From assembly GCA_050633105.1 (NCBI GenBank), contig JBOEFW010000043.1, positions 62,001 through 126,000 on the forward strand: a stretch of 64,000 bases of DNA. Direction: 5' to 3'. The DNA comes from Aureispira sp050633105 (GTDB taxonomy: Bacteria; Bacteroidota; Bacteroidia; Chitinophagales; Saprospiraceae). Made by a program: the position numbers and the translations under genes. Below are positions 16,447 to 25,880 of this stretch, one piece after another (positions within the stretch are counted from its first letter, which is position 1; the number at the start of each line of letters is the position of its first letter). Below the pieces are notes generated by a model. The model was not told where the DNA came from. It did no database searches and saw nothing but the letters and a program-made list of their open reading frames with translations.

Positions 16447-19302
16447 ATGGCCCATCAATCCGAACAAGTCTTAGAAAACAAGCTCCTCGCACAATTAGCC
16501 CAACAGGGCTATGCCCTTGTTGCCATTCGAGACGAAAGCAGCTTATTAGACAACTTAAAAGTACAATTAGAGGCCTTTAATGGCGTGCAATTATCAGCGC
16601 AAGAGTTTAAGCAAGCCTTAAACCACCTCAATAAGGGCAATGTGTTTGATCGCGCCAAGATATTGAGGGATCGCGTGACCATTACCAGAGACAATGGAGA
16701 GGCCTTGTATTTGAGTTTTATCAACCAACAAGATTGGTCCAAAAACCAGTATCAAGTTACCCAACAAGTCACTGTTCAAGGCAGTTATAAAAACCGTTAT
16801 GATGTGACCATCTTGGTCAATGGCCTACCTTTGGTACAAATCGAACTCAAACGCAGAGGTTTAGAACTCAAAGAAGCATTTAAACAAATCAAGCGGTATC
16901 ATCGGCATTCTTATGGTGCTTCTTATGGCCTGTTTTTGTATGTGCAAATCTTTGTGATTAGCAATGGGGTGAATACAAAGTATTATGCCAACAATAAAAG
17001 GCAGTCGTTTAAGCAAACCTTCTATTGGGCAGACAAAGAAAACAAAGGCATCCACGATTTAACGGCCTTTACCCAGCAGTTCTTAGAGCGCTCCCATTTG
17101 TCCAAGATGTTGACCCAATACATTGTACTCAACGAGGGACTAAAGATATTGATGGTCTTAAGGCCTTATCAATATTACGCCACAGAGGCCATTGTTCACC
17201 AAGTAAAAACACAGCAGACAGGCGGCTATATCTGGCATACCACAGGCTCAGGAAAGACCTTGACTTCCTTTAAAGCCAGTCAATTGATTGTACAATTGCC
17301 CCATGTAGATAAGGTTGTTTTTGTGGTGGATCGAAAGGATTTGGATTATCAAACCATGAAGGAGTTTAATTACTTTGCGAAGGGGAGTGTAGATGCCACC
17401 GACAACACCAAATTGTTGATTGACCAATTTACCGATCAATACAAAGACAAAAAAGGCACCCCCAAGGTCACCAAGTTGATTTTGACCACCATTCAAAAGC
17501 TCAACAATGCGATTTTTAAGAACAAATATAAGAAGCGCATGGAGCCTTTGCGGCAACAAAACATCGTGTTTATTTTTGATGAATGCCACCGCAGCCAATT
17601 TGGAAAAACGCATCTAAGAATTAACGACTTCTTCCAGCAAAATCAACTCTTTGGTTTTACAGGAACCCCCATCTTTGCTAAGAATGCCATTAAGAACGAA
17701 TTAGGCAAGCGCACCACCAAAGAACTTTTTGGGGAATGCCTTCATAAATACGTGATTACTGATGCCATCAAGGATGATAATGTCCTAAAATTTGGAGTAG
17801 AATACGTTGGCAAGTACAAACAGAAGGCTTCTAATAATGAAATAGATATTGAAGTCGAAGCGATCGACACCAAAGAACTGTTGGAATCCTCCGACCGTTT
17901 GGAGAAAATTGTGGATTATATCATTGCCTATCATGCAACTAAAACAAAGAGCAAGACCTACAATGCTTTATTCTGTGTGTCCAATATCAAAATGCTTATC
18001 CAGTATTATGACTTATTTAAACGCAAAAAAGAAGCAGGGGAGCACAATTTGAAGATCGGAACTATTTTTAGTTATACCCCCAATGAAGACGACGATGATG
18101 CTGATGGTTTTTATGAGTATGGCTACGCTGCGGAGCCAGAACCCAGCTATAAAACCTCCCACAGTAGGGATAAATTAGAGGAATATATAGCGGATTACAA
18201 TGCCTTATTCCAGACCAAATACAATACAAAGGACAATCAAGCTTTTTACAATTATTATAAAGAACTATCGCTGCGTGTCAAGAAGCGCGAACTGGATATA
18301 CTTCTAGTAGTTGATATGTTTTTAACAGGCTTTGATAGTCCTGCGCTTAATACTCTGTATGTAGACAAGTCCCTCAAACATCATGGCTTGATACAGGCGT
18401 ATTCTCGTACCAATCGACTGGTAGGCGATCAAAAAACACAAGGCAATATTGTTTGTTTTCGCAACTTAAAAAAGGCTACAGACGAGGCCATTGCTCTGTT
18501 TTCGGATAAGAATGCGGTAGAGGTCATCTTTGCGCCACCTTATGAGCAATGGGTAGAAAAGTTTAACGAAGCGGCAGAGGAACTCAAAGCAATTACGCCC
18601 GATTTGGAGGCAGTAGATGCCTTGTATAGCGAAGACGATATTTTGGCTTTTGTCAAGGCTTTTCGCCAGTTGATTCGTGCTAAAAACGCGATGAATACCC
18701 ATGCTGATTTTGATTTTGACGACTTGGCAATGAGCGAGCAAGAGTTTGAAGACTTCAAAAGCAAATACTTGGACATTTATACCAAGGTCAAGCAAGAAAA
18801 GGAAAAGGCTTCCATTTTGGATGATGTAGATTTTGAATTGGAATTGATTCATAGAGACGAAATTAATGTCGCTTATATCTTACGCTTATTAGCGGAGTTA
18901 CAAAAAGCGGCTCCAAAAGATAAAGACCAACAACAAAAGGCCATTATCGATTTGTTGATGGGAGAAGTGCAGCTGCGAAGCAAGAAGGCACTCATTGAGA
19001 AATTTATTCTCGAAAATTTACCCAACCTAAGTGATAGCAACGATATTCCAGCGGCCTTTGAAGTGTTTTGGGATACGGAGCGCCGACAAGCCTTTGCCGA
19101 TCTTTGTAGGGAAGAAGCCTTAAAACCTCAGAAGCTCCAAGAAGTGATTGATACTTATCTATTTACTCAGCGAGAACCGTTGAGAGATACACTTATAAAA
19201 ACCTTAGAAAATAAACCCAAGTTGTTGGAGCGTAAAAAAACGGCTACCCGAATTTTGGATAAGGTGATGGCGTTTGTAGCATGCTTTTTTGATGATATTT
19301 AA
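16447..19302 (+). CDS. hsdR: type I restriction endonuclease subunit R
   Basis: This 951-residue HsdR has an N-terminal PD-(D/E)XK nuclease domain (LVQIELKRRG near 130-138), then the SF2 translocase: Walker A HTTGSGKTLTSF (about 262-273), DEAH-like box FDECHRSQFG (about 377), GFTGTPIF (about 401), and motif VI-like IQAYSRTNR (about 648). A helical C-terminus should bind the HsdM/HsdS core. It cleaves DNA after ATP-driven translocation when the target is unmethylated. Motifs are complete and length is normal. It ends the operon. Confidence 0.95.
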   Translation: MAHQSEQVLENKLLAQLAQQGYALVAIRDESSLLDNLKVQLEAFNGVQLSAQEFKQALNHLNKGNVFDRAKILRDRVTITRDNGEALYLSFINQQDWSKNQYQVTQQVTVQGSYKNRYDVTILVNGLPLVQIELKRRGLELKEAFKQIKRYHRHSYGASYGLFLYVQIFVISNGVNTKYYANNKRQSFKQTFYWADKENKGIHDLTAFTQQFLERSHLSKMLTQYIVLNEGLKILMVLRPYQYYATEAIVHQVKTQQTGGYIWHTTGSGKTLTSFKASQLIVQLPHVDKVVFVVDRKDLDYQTMKEFNYFAKGSVDATDNTKLLIDQFTDQYKDKKGTPKVTKLILTTIQKLNNAIFKNKYKKRMEPLRQQNIVFIFDECHRSQFGKTHLRINDFFQQNQLFGFTGTPIFAKNAIKNELGKRTTKELFGECLHKYVITDAIKDDNVLKFGVEYVGKYKQKASNNEIDIEVEAIDTKELLESSDRLEKIVDYIIAYHATKTKSKTYNALFCVSNIKMLIQYYDLFKRKKEAGEHNLKIGTIFSYTPNEDDDDADGFYEYGYAAEPEPSYKTSHSRDKLEEYIADYNALFQTKYNTKDNQAFYNYYKELSLRVKKRELDILLVVDMFLTGFDSPALNTLYVDKSLKHHGLIQAYSRTNRLVGDQKTQGNIVCFRNLKKATDEAIALFSDKNAVEVIFAPPYEQWVEKFNEAAEELKAITPDLEAVDALYSEDDILAFVKAFRQLIRAKNAMNTHADFDFDDLAMSEQEFEDFKSKYLDIYTKVKQEKEKASILDDVDFELELIHRDEINVAYILRLLAELQKAAPKDKDQQQKAIIDLLMGEVQLRSKKALIEKFILENLPNLSDSNDIPAAFEVFWDTERRQAFADLCREEALKPQKLQEVIDTYLFTQREPLRDTLIKTLENKPKLLERKKTATRILDKVMAFVACFFDDI

Positions 19303-19357
19303 GGAGGTGTGAATAAGTCGGCACAGCAAGAACAAGCACATTTACAACAGTAGTGGC

Positions 19358-19609
19358 CTACACGTCCTCCTCTTCCGCCAATTTCCTCTTCCGCAACAAC
19401 TGCGCAAAGTAAATCAACAAGAGACTAGTCAGGATATGAAAGAGCAATTCGCCCCAATCCTGCCAAGTCACCGCTTGCCAGTTGTACTCCTCCGCTTGGA
19501 GCGTCATAAACAACAACAAGACATTGACTAAAATAGAGATAGTAGCAAGGCTGAGCAATACGATGTATTGCAAGCGAAAGGCATTAAATTCAGTCGATGA
19601 TTGGCTCAT
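19358..19609 (-). CDS. small two-helix membrane protein
   Basis: This 83-residue protein starts at MSQSSTEFNAFR and has two hydrophobic helices (about 13-36 and 54-72) and a charged tail RKRKLAEEEDV. ATG 19609 is preferred over a frame 14 codons longer. It is convergent with hsdR. No family recognised. Confidence 0.55.
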   Translation of the reverse strand: MSQSSTEFNAFRLQYIVLLSLATISILVNVLLLFMTLQAEEYNWQAVTWQDWGELLFHILTSLLLIYFAQLLRKRKLAEEEDV

Positions 19610-19651
19610 AGAATGTTTATAAGTTGATACAAGGAAAATCCAAAGATACAA

Positions 19652-20063
19652 GGATTAACCTACCACATCAAAGTAATCGCCCCCTTCTACGCTACCGCAA
19701 CCCCATTGGGTGCTCGATAGCGAATCGAATACACATCGATCTCTAGGAGGCCGTCAGAAAAATCCACTGCCTCTTTTTTTAAAAAAAACATCAAATGTAC
19801 AAAAGAAACCTTAGATAAGATACAATCTTATTCTATTATATTTCATGATAGGTAATATTGAACAAAAGTATAGGTTTTTAGAAAAGTATACCTTAAGTTT
19901 GGAGGATAAGTAATAAAATGGATTTATAAAACGCTTTTTAGGAAGTGTTTGCACTAGTTGTTATCTACTATATGTGATAATGTTTTGTTTTATGGTGTTT
20001 TGATTAAAAAAAATCCCCACATTTTATTGCTTTGTAGCCCTCTTTAAGAATAAAAAAACTGGT
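19652..20063. other. intergenic, with a decayed T9SS fragment
   Basis: Apart from the remnant at 19660-19767 I see only AT-rich DNA with no open frame. The part before 20064 should carry the promoter of the FGE gene. Confidence 0.4.
19660..19767 (-). pseudogene. remnant of a gliding/T9SS type B C-terminal domain
   Basis: The minus strand encodes VYSIRYRAPNGVAVA, TAG, then KGAITLMW and TAG. This matches the last residues of the intact protein at 24093-25850 (VYWIRYQAPDGTAVEQKGTVTLVR) almost position by position, with a stop in place of the Glu/Gln. It is the tail of a dead paralogue. Confidence 0.6.
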
Positions 20064-21092
20064 ATGCAAAGCATCTATACTAGCACCTATGCCTTTCTTT
20101 TGGCGCTCCTCCTTTTAGGGTGTACACCCACCACAATAGAAACAGATCCTGCTTTGGCCAATCCACCAATGGTGTTGATAGAAGGAGGGCTATTAGCTAT
20201 GGGAGGAGACAATAAGCAGGCCTCTCCTAATGAATTTCCTAAGCACAAGGTTAGTGTCCAATCTTTTTGGATGGATGTAACAGAAGTAACGAATGCGCAA
20301 TTTGCGGTCTTTGTAGAGGCGACGAATTATGTGACAGTAGCAGAGCGCCCTATTGACTGGGAAGAAATGAAAAAAGAATTGCCTCCAAATACCCCTCGTC
20401 CTCCTGACAGTGTATTGTTGCCTGGTGCCTTAGTTTTCCGAGCCACCGCCCAACCTGTGCGCGTGAACAATCCTGCTTTGTGGTGGGTCTGGACAACGGG
20501 AGCGGATTGGCGCCATCCTAGAGGCCCCAAGAGTAGCATTGTTGATAAAATGGAGCATCCTGTAGTACAAATTGCTTGGGAGGATGCGAAGGCTTATGCA
20601 CAGTGGATAGGCAAGCGTTTACCTACCGAAGCAGAGTGGGAGTGGGCTGCGCGTGGAGGGCAAGAGAACATGATTTATCCTTGGGGGAATGAAGATGTGA
20701 ATGTAGGAGCTGCTAAAGCCAACTTTTGGCAGGGGATTTTTCCTTATAAAAATTCCCTTAAGGATGGGTATTCAGAAACAGCTCCTGTGCGCTCCTTTCC
20801 CCCCAATGATTATGGCCTCTATGACATGGCAGGAAATGTTTGGGAGTGGTGCGAAGATTGGTTTGATGTGGCCTATTATCAAAAAAAAGCGGCTAAAGAA
20901 GCCAATACAAAAGGCCCTAAAGTGGCTTACAATCCTGCGATGCCTTTATTAAAAGAGAAGGTCATGCGAGGAGGATCTTTCCTGTGCAACGATGATTATT
21001 GCTCTGGTTATCGCAATGCTCGGCGGATGGGATCAGGCACGGATACAGGACTTAATCACACTGGATTTCGCTGTGTCAAAGATCAAGATTAA
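20064..21092 (+). CDS. formylglycine-generating enzyme family lipoprotein
   Basis: This 342-residue SUMF1/FGE-fold protein has a lipoprotein signal (ALLLLGC, Cys20) and the family blocks FWMDVTEVTNAQFAVFV, RLPTEAEWEWAARGG, YPWGNE, YDMAGNVWEWCEDW and TGFRC. Near the C-terminus GGSFLCNDDYCSGYR keeps the Cys-x4-Cys pair (Cys308, Cys313) that binds copper in true FGEs, so catalysis is plausible. FGE oxidises the cysteine of the sulfatase motif C-x-P-x-R to formylglycine. The next gene, 39 bases downstream, is a sulfatase with that motif. The lipid anchor puts the enzyme outside the inner membrane. Confidence 0.85.
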   Translation: MQSIYTSTYAFLLALLLLGCTPTTIETDPALANPPMVLIEGGLLAMGGDNKQASPNEFPKHKVSVQSFWMDVTEVTNAQFAVFVEATNYVTVAERPIDWEEMKKELPPNTPRPPDSVLLPGALVFRATAQPVRVNNPALWWVWTTGADWRHPRGPKSSIVDKMEHPVVQIAWEDAKAYAQWIGKRLPTEAEWEWAARGGQENMIYPWGNEDVNVGAAKANFWQGIFPYKNSLKDGYSETAPVRSFPPNDYGLYDMAGNVWEWCEDWFDVAYYQKKAAKEANTKGPKVAYNPAMPLLKEKVMRGGSFLCNDDYCSGYRNARRMGSGTDTGLNHTGFRCVKDQD

Positions 21093-21131
21093 TCTGCAAT
21101 TAAATCTTTTTCAACTATAAATTGTAATACT

Positions 21132-23744
21132 ATGAGAACAATTTTTTCCAAACTAGGAGTAGGGGTAATTGCCCTTACTGCTTGCTTTTTTTTACTATAC
21201 CTCAATGGTTGTGGCCCCAAAAGCCTGACCTCGAATGATGATTATTCAAGATTTACAGATATCGGAATACCTGAAGAATATAGAGATTCTTTTTATGCCA
21301 ATATACCACCAGATATGGAAAAATGGTATACGGGCGATACATTAGATGGTGAAATTGAACAAGATGTAAGAGACTCCAAGTCTAACTGGAGTGATTTTGT
21401 CCCTAAAGTAGCCCCTAGAGCTGCACCTAATATTTTGTTTGTTCTATACGATGATACAGGTTTAGGAGCTTGGTCGCCTTATGGAGGAAGTATTAGAATG
21501 CCTACCATGGATAGCATTGCCAAAGATGGATTGGTGTATACCCAATGGCATACAACCGCTTTGTGTTCTCCTACGCGCTCTACGATTATGACGGGACGTA
21601 ACCACCACTTGAATGGTATGGCTTCTATCACAGAAACAGCGGATGGTTTTCCTGGTGGAAATGGCCGTTTGCCAGACAACTGTATGCCGTTTGCAGAATT
21701 ATTACAAAGCAGTGGTTATAGTACCTATTGGTTGGGGAAAAATCACAATGTACCTGAAGTTGATGTTGCTCCTGGTGGCTATCGTGGTTCTTGGCCTTGC
21801 CAAATGGGATTTGATCGTTTTTATGGCTTTTTGGGAGGCGAAACCAATAACTGGTACCCTGACTTGGTATCAGACAATCATTTTATTGAACCGCCTTATT
21901 CTCCTGAAGAGGGATATCACTTGTCACATGATTTAACAGAGCAGGCGATTAGAATGTTGCGTAACCAAAATGCTTCTAATCCTAGCAAACCTTGGTATAT
22001 GTGGTTCTGCCCTGGTGCCAATCATGCTCCACACCATGCCCCTACTTCTTATACACAACAGTATTTGGATGACAGTACATTCATTGCTGGTTATGAAGTG
22101 TATAGAGATACGATTCTCAAAAGAATGGTTGATAAAGGTATTTTACCTGATAGCACAAAAGTTACTGCCCTTAACTTTTTACCTGAGGGAGTCGCTAATC
22201 CATTAGATTATGTACCTGAGTGGGAAACTTTACCAGATACAACAAAACAACTTTTTGTGAAGATGGCAGCGGTGTATGCTGGATTCTCTACCTATACGGA
22301 TTATAAAATTGGAAAACTAGTTGAATACCTAAAAGAATCTGGTCAATATGAAAATACAATAATTATTTATGCGGCAGATAATGGTGCATCAGGAGAAGGA
22401 ACACCAAGTGGTTCTGTTAATGAAAATAAATTCTTTAATGGCTATCCTGATGATGTTACTGAGAATATGAAATATTATGATAATCTAGGTACTAGAGAAA
22501 CGTATAACCACTTCCCTACAGGATGGGCGGCTGCTTTCTCTACGCCTTTTAAGATGTTTAAACGATATGCTAATTATGCTGGGGGAACCAATGATCCATT
22601 GGTAATTAGTTGGCCTAAGGTGATGAGAAGAGATGAAAAAACAGAAAGTAACATTCGTCACCAATACCACCATTCTGTCGATATTGTTCCTACGTTGTTA
22701 GAGGCTATTAATTCTACTGTTGATACACTTGAAGGAGAAGAGTTTATTAAATTTCCTGACTACCATCGTGGCGTTGAGCAAAAACCACTCTCTGGAACAT
22801 CTATGTTTTATACCTTCTTAGATGATTGTACACCAGAGACAGAAACCAATAAAGAAGTACAATATTATTGTATGTTAGGAACTAGAGGGATCTGGGCTGA
22901 TGGTTGGAAAGCGGTTGCTAGACATGCTCCTACAAGTGGTTTTGGAGATTTTAATGAGGATGTTTGGGAATTGTATCATGTAGCAGAAGATCGCTCAGAG
23001 AGCAATGACTTGGCAAAGAAAGATTCAGCAAAATTAAAAGAACTCATTGGGCGATGGTATGCTGAAGCCGCTAAGAACAATGTATTGCCCTTAGATGATC
23101 GAGCTGCAGACCAAATTATTGGGGTGGAACGTCCCAATTCAGAGCCAGAAACGGATAAGTATACTTATTATCCCAAAACTACAGCCGTGCCAGAAGGCGT
23201 AGCGGCAAATCTTCGTGGAACCAGTTATACCATAGAGGCTATCGTTGATATTGAACCAGGCGCTAATGGTGTCTTGTTTGCTCATGGTTCTCGTTTTGGT
23301 GGACACACCTTATATATTAAAAACGGAGAATTGATCTATCACTATAATTTCTTAGGAATTGAGGATAAGCAATATATCGTGAGAACAACATTGGAGGCGG
23401 CTGATTATGGAAATAATAAGAAGTTTAAGGTACATTTTGAGAAAATGGATGTAACAACAGCAACAGGAGGTGTACGAGGAAGATTTACACTTATGATTGG
23501 CGAAAGAGTAGTAGCCACTTTAGATGGTGTTGAAACACAACCTGCCAAGTTTACCCTTTCAGGGGATGGACTCTGTGTAGGCTATGATAGCGCTGATCCG
23601 ATTGTAGATGATTACGAAAAGGAGAAAGGTGAATTTGATAGAGAACATGGTAGAATTCATCAAGTTAATATAGAAGTAGATACTAAGAATAGAATTCCAA
23701 TGAACTGGAAAGCAGCAGCTAAACGTATGATGTTACGAGAATAA
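21132..23744 (+). CDS. arylsulfatase, lipoprotein
   Basis: This 870-residue S1-type sulfatase has a lipoprotein signal (LLYLNGC, Cys27), the metal-binding LYDDTG (Asp107, Asp108), and the catalytic motif CSPTR at 145-149 followed by STIMTGR. A long sulfatase domain with YAADNGASGEG at about 415 leads to a C-terminal beta-rich part (about 690-850: GVLFAHGSRFGGHTLYIKNG), usual for large arylsulfatases. Cys145 must be converted to formylglycine; the neighbouring FGE gene fits. The enzyme should cleave sulfate esters, perhaps from algal polysaccharide or other sulfated material; the substrate is not predictable. Confidence 0.9.
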   Translation: MRTIFSKLGVGVIALTACFFLLYLNGCGPKSLTSNDDYSRFTDIGIPEEYRDSFYANIPPDMEKWYTGDTLDGEIEQDVRDSKSNWSDFVPKVAPRAAPNILFVLYDDTGLGAWSPYGGSIRMPTMDSIAKDGLVYTQWHTTALCSPTRSTIMTGRNHHLNGMASITETADGFPGGNGRLPDNCMPFAELLQSSGYSTYWLGKNHNVPEVDVAPGGYRGSWPCQMGFDRFYGFLGGETNNWYPDLVSDNHFIEPPYSPEEGYHLSHDLTEQAIRMLRNQNASNPSKPWYMWFCPGANHAPHHAPTSYTQQYLDDSTFIAGYEVYRDTILKRMVDKGILPDSTKVTALNFLPEGVANPLDYVPEWETLPDTTKQLFVKMAAVYAGFSTYTDYKIGKLVEYLKESGQYENTIIIYAADNGASGEGTPSGSVNENKFFNGYPDDVTENMKYYDNLGTRETYNHFPTGWAAAFSTPFKMFKRYANYAGGTNDPLVISWPKVMRRDEKTESNIRHQYHHSVDIVPTLLEAINSTVDTLEGEEFIKFPDYHRGVEQKPLSGTSMFYTFLDDCTPETETNKEVQYYCMLGTRGIWADGWKAVARHAPTSGFGDFNEDVWELYHVAEDRSESNDLAKKDSAKLKELIGRWYAEAAKNNVLPLDDRAADQIIGVERPNSEPETDKYTYYPKTTAVPEGVAANLRGTSYTIEAIVDIEPGANGVLFAHGSRFGGHTLYIKNGELIYHYNFLGIEDKQYIVRTTLEAADYGNNKKFKVHFEKMDVTTATGGVRGRFTLMIGERVVATLDGVETQPAKFTLSGDGLCVGYDSADPIVDDYEKEKGEFDREHGRIHQVNIEVDTKNRIPMNWKAAAKRMMLRE

Positions 23745-23777
23745 CCCATTTACATTTCTATAGAGTTAGAAAAGGGT

Positions 23778-23811
23778 GTGTTGGGTGGCTATGGCTGCCC
23801 AGCACTTTTTT
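23778..23811 (+). terminator. terminator of the FGE-sulfatase operon
   Basis: GTGTTGGGTGGC pairs with GCTGCCCAGCAC (with G-T pairs), followed by TTTTTTG, 33 bases after the sulfatase stop. The rest of the stretch to 24092 shows no gene. Confidence 0.8.
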
Positions 23812-24092
23812 GTTTAATGGCTTATCCTTGCTACGTTGTGCCCCGATAAATCAATAAAATACTAGTTATGATTTGAAACCCAAGTTCCCCACCCAAAAAA
23901 ATCTTGTAAGGAAATGGAGCGCCACTCCTAGGTTGTTTCTTGAAGAGTTAGAAAAAAGAGTAGAAAACCTAGGAAGAGAAAAAAGAGCTAAACTCCACAT
24001 AAGAAAATAAACGAATGGGAAGGTATAGGATGATTATTTCCTAAGAAACATTCAAGTAGATAAGAAATAGGAATGCTTTAGGAAGAAAATAT

Positions 24093-25850
24093 CTACCGTA
24101 CCAAAGTAACGGTACCCTTTTGCTCCACGGCTGTGCCATCAGGCGCTTGATAACGAATCCAGTACACATAGGTTCCTAAGGGCAACGATTGCCCATTGCG
24201 CGTGCCATCCCACGCATCGTATAAATCGTTGGATTGGAAGAGCTCCTGTCCATAGCGATCATAGATCAGCATACTATAATTACGAATGGTTTGCCCAAAG
24301 ACCACGACAGGACGAAAGAAGCGATTTTCTCCATCGGGGGCGAGGGCATTGGGCACTTGTAAGCTGGAGCCTTGGGTCGCGCAAGCGCTGTTGGATTGAC
24401 TTTGCAGGAAACGCTGCTGTCCGTCAGGAAAATTGAGGACAACATTGGCTAAGACCGAATAGCAGGCGTTGGCTTCTGCCTCATCTTGTAGGTTGAGGGG
24501 ATCAGCATAGTGGTGTTCATTAGAACCCAGGGTGGCGATTTGTTGAGTGTTCCCACCTATGGTTTTGTAGAGCCAGTAGCTTTGTACGGTGCCAAACTCA
24601 AATTGAGCAGGTGACCAAGTGATTTGATTGATAAAACCAGAGGTAGCTTTGGCTTGTAGCAAAATGCTTTTTCCGAGGTTGCTGGTGACGACTTGCCCAC
24701 AATCGTCTACGCTTTGTACAGCGTAAAAATAGGGCTGTTCAACGGCCTCGACGGTTCTATCTTCAAAGTTATTGTTGATGGCTCCTAAGACAGGCAAGAG
24801 CAAACGACTGCTCATTTGCAAGCTGTCTACACCACGTAAGACATCACCAGTGGCATAATCGCTGTCGGTGTCCCATTCCCAAGCTAATTCTATGGTGGTA
24901 TTGTCCACTACATTCAAGGCTGTGAGGTACAGGTAATCCATAGGGCGATTGGCAGCTATATTCAAGGAAAATTGATTGGATAAGGCTTCATTGTTGAGAC
25001 CTTGTTCTTGAGCGCGAATCTGAAACACCGCTAAACTGTTGTCTTGGGCATTTTCATACACATAGCTCGTGTTATTTCCATCCAATACCGCGATTTGTTG
25101 AAAACCTGTATTGTTTTCATTCAACCAAATTTCGTATTGATCAACACCCGCTCTCCAATTCTCATAAGGATTCCAAGTCAGTGTGATGGTTTGTTCACAA
25201 GGCGCTAAAACGGCATCAACAACCATAGAACTGTGGGGGCCAGTGGTACCATCTGCTGTTTGCCCTAGGCCCAGAACACTCTCATTACAAGTACTGACGG
25301 CTAGGATAGCGTAGCGTACTAAAAGATCTGTGGCGGTTTGATCGGTAAAACTAATGCCTGTGACAATGGAATTATTACTAGGATAAGGAAAATAATTGCC
25401 CGAGCCATAAGGATTCTCTTTATAAATCTGATAACCAATAACTTCTGGACTAGGGCTAGGTGACCAGCGTACCACAGGGACATTATTCACAATATCCACA
25501 CTTAATAAATTGGGCGTGATGGGTTTTTGGTTGCTGACAGGCGTAGAGAGATTCGTTAAAACACCATTGCAAAGTAGGCCTACCCGATAGTTCCACAGCA
25601 CTTCTCCAGGGTTTGGAGAGGCCGCAGCATTCCCTGAAAGGGTGTCTAAACGAACAAATGGCCCTGTTCCATTTTGTTGTCCTAATAATACATAGCCCCC
25701 AAAACCAGTACAACTTCCCGCTTGCCAAGTAATGGAATCTTGCCCCGAACCTAAGAGCAGGCGCGCACAAACACTAGGCGTTTGAGCTTGGAGCAAAGAC
25801 GCGCTACAAAGCGTGCCAAATAGAGCAAGGATAAAAGAGAAGCGGCGCAT
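24093..25850 (-). CDS. FnIII-type surface protein with T9SS type B sorting domain
   Basis: This 585-residue secreted protein has a signal peptide (RRFSFILALFGTLCSASLLQ, ending AQ) and a series of fibronectin-III-like segments (e.g. VPVVRWSPSPSPEVIGYQIY, TITLTWNPYENWRAGVDQYE, ITWSPAQFEFGTVQSYWLYK). A gliding-associated C-terminal domain (about 500-585: YDRYGQELFQSNDLYDAWDG... LPLGTYVYWIRYQ... KGTVTLVR) is the T9SS type B signal. It should be exported by T9SS to the surface or medium. The role is not readable: adhesion or scaffold is likely. A dead copy of its tail lies at 19660. Confidence 0.88.
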   Translation of the reverse strand: MRRFSFILALFGTLCSASLLQAQTPSVCARLLLGSGQDSITWQAGSCTGFGGYVLLGQQNGTGPFVRLDTLSGNAAASPNPGEVLWNYRVGLLCNGVLTNLSTPVSNQKPITPNLLSVDIVNNVPVVRWSPSPSPEVIGYQIYKENPYGSGNYFPYPSNNSIVTGISFTDQTATDLLVRYAILAVSTCNESVLGLGQTADGTTGPHSSMVVDAVLAPCEQTITLTWNPYENWRAGVDQYEIWLNENNTGFQQIAVLDGNNTSYVYENAQDNSLAVFQIRAQEQGLNNEALSNQFSLNIAANRPMDYLYLTALNVVDNTTIELAWEWDTDSDYATGDVLRGVDSLQMSSRLLLPVLGAINNNFEDRTVEAVEQPYFYAVQSVDDCGQVVTSNLGKSILLQAKATSGFINQITWSPAQFEFGTVQSYWLYKTIGGNTQQIATLGSNEHHYADPLNLQDEAEANACYSVLANVVLNFPDGQQRFLQSQSNSACATQGSSLQVPNALAPDGENRFFRPVVVFGQTIRNYSMLIYDRYGQELFQSNDLYDAWDGTRNGQSLPLGTYVYWIRYQAPDGTAVEQKGTVTLVR

Positions 25851-25880
25851 AAGAAAAAGGTATGGTGATCGGAATAAAGT

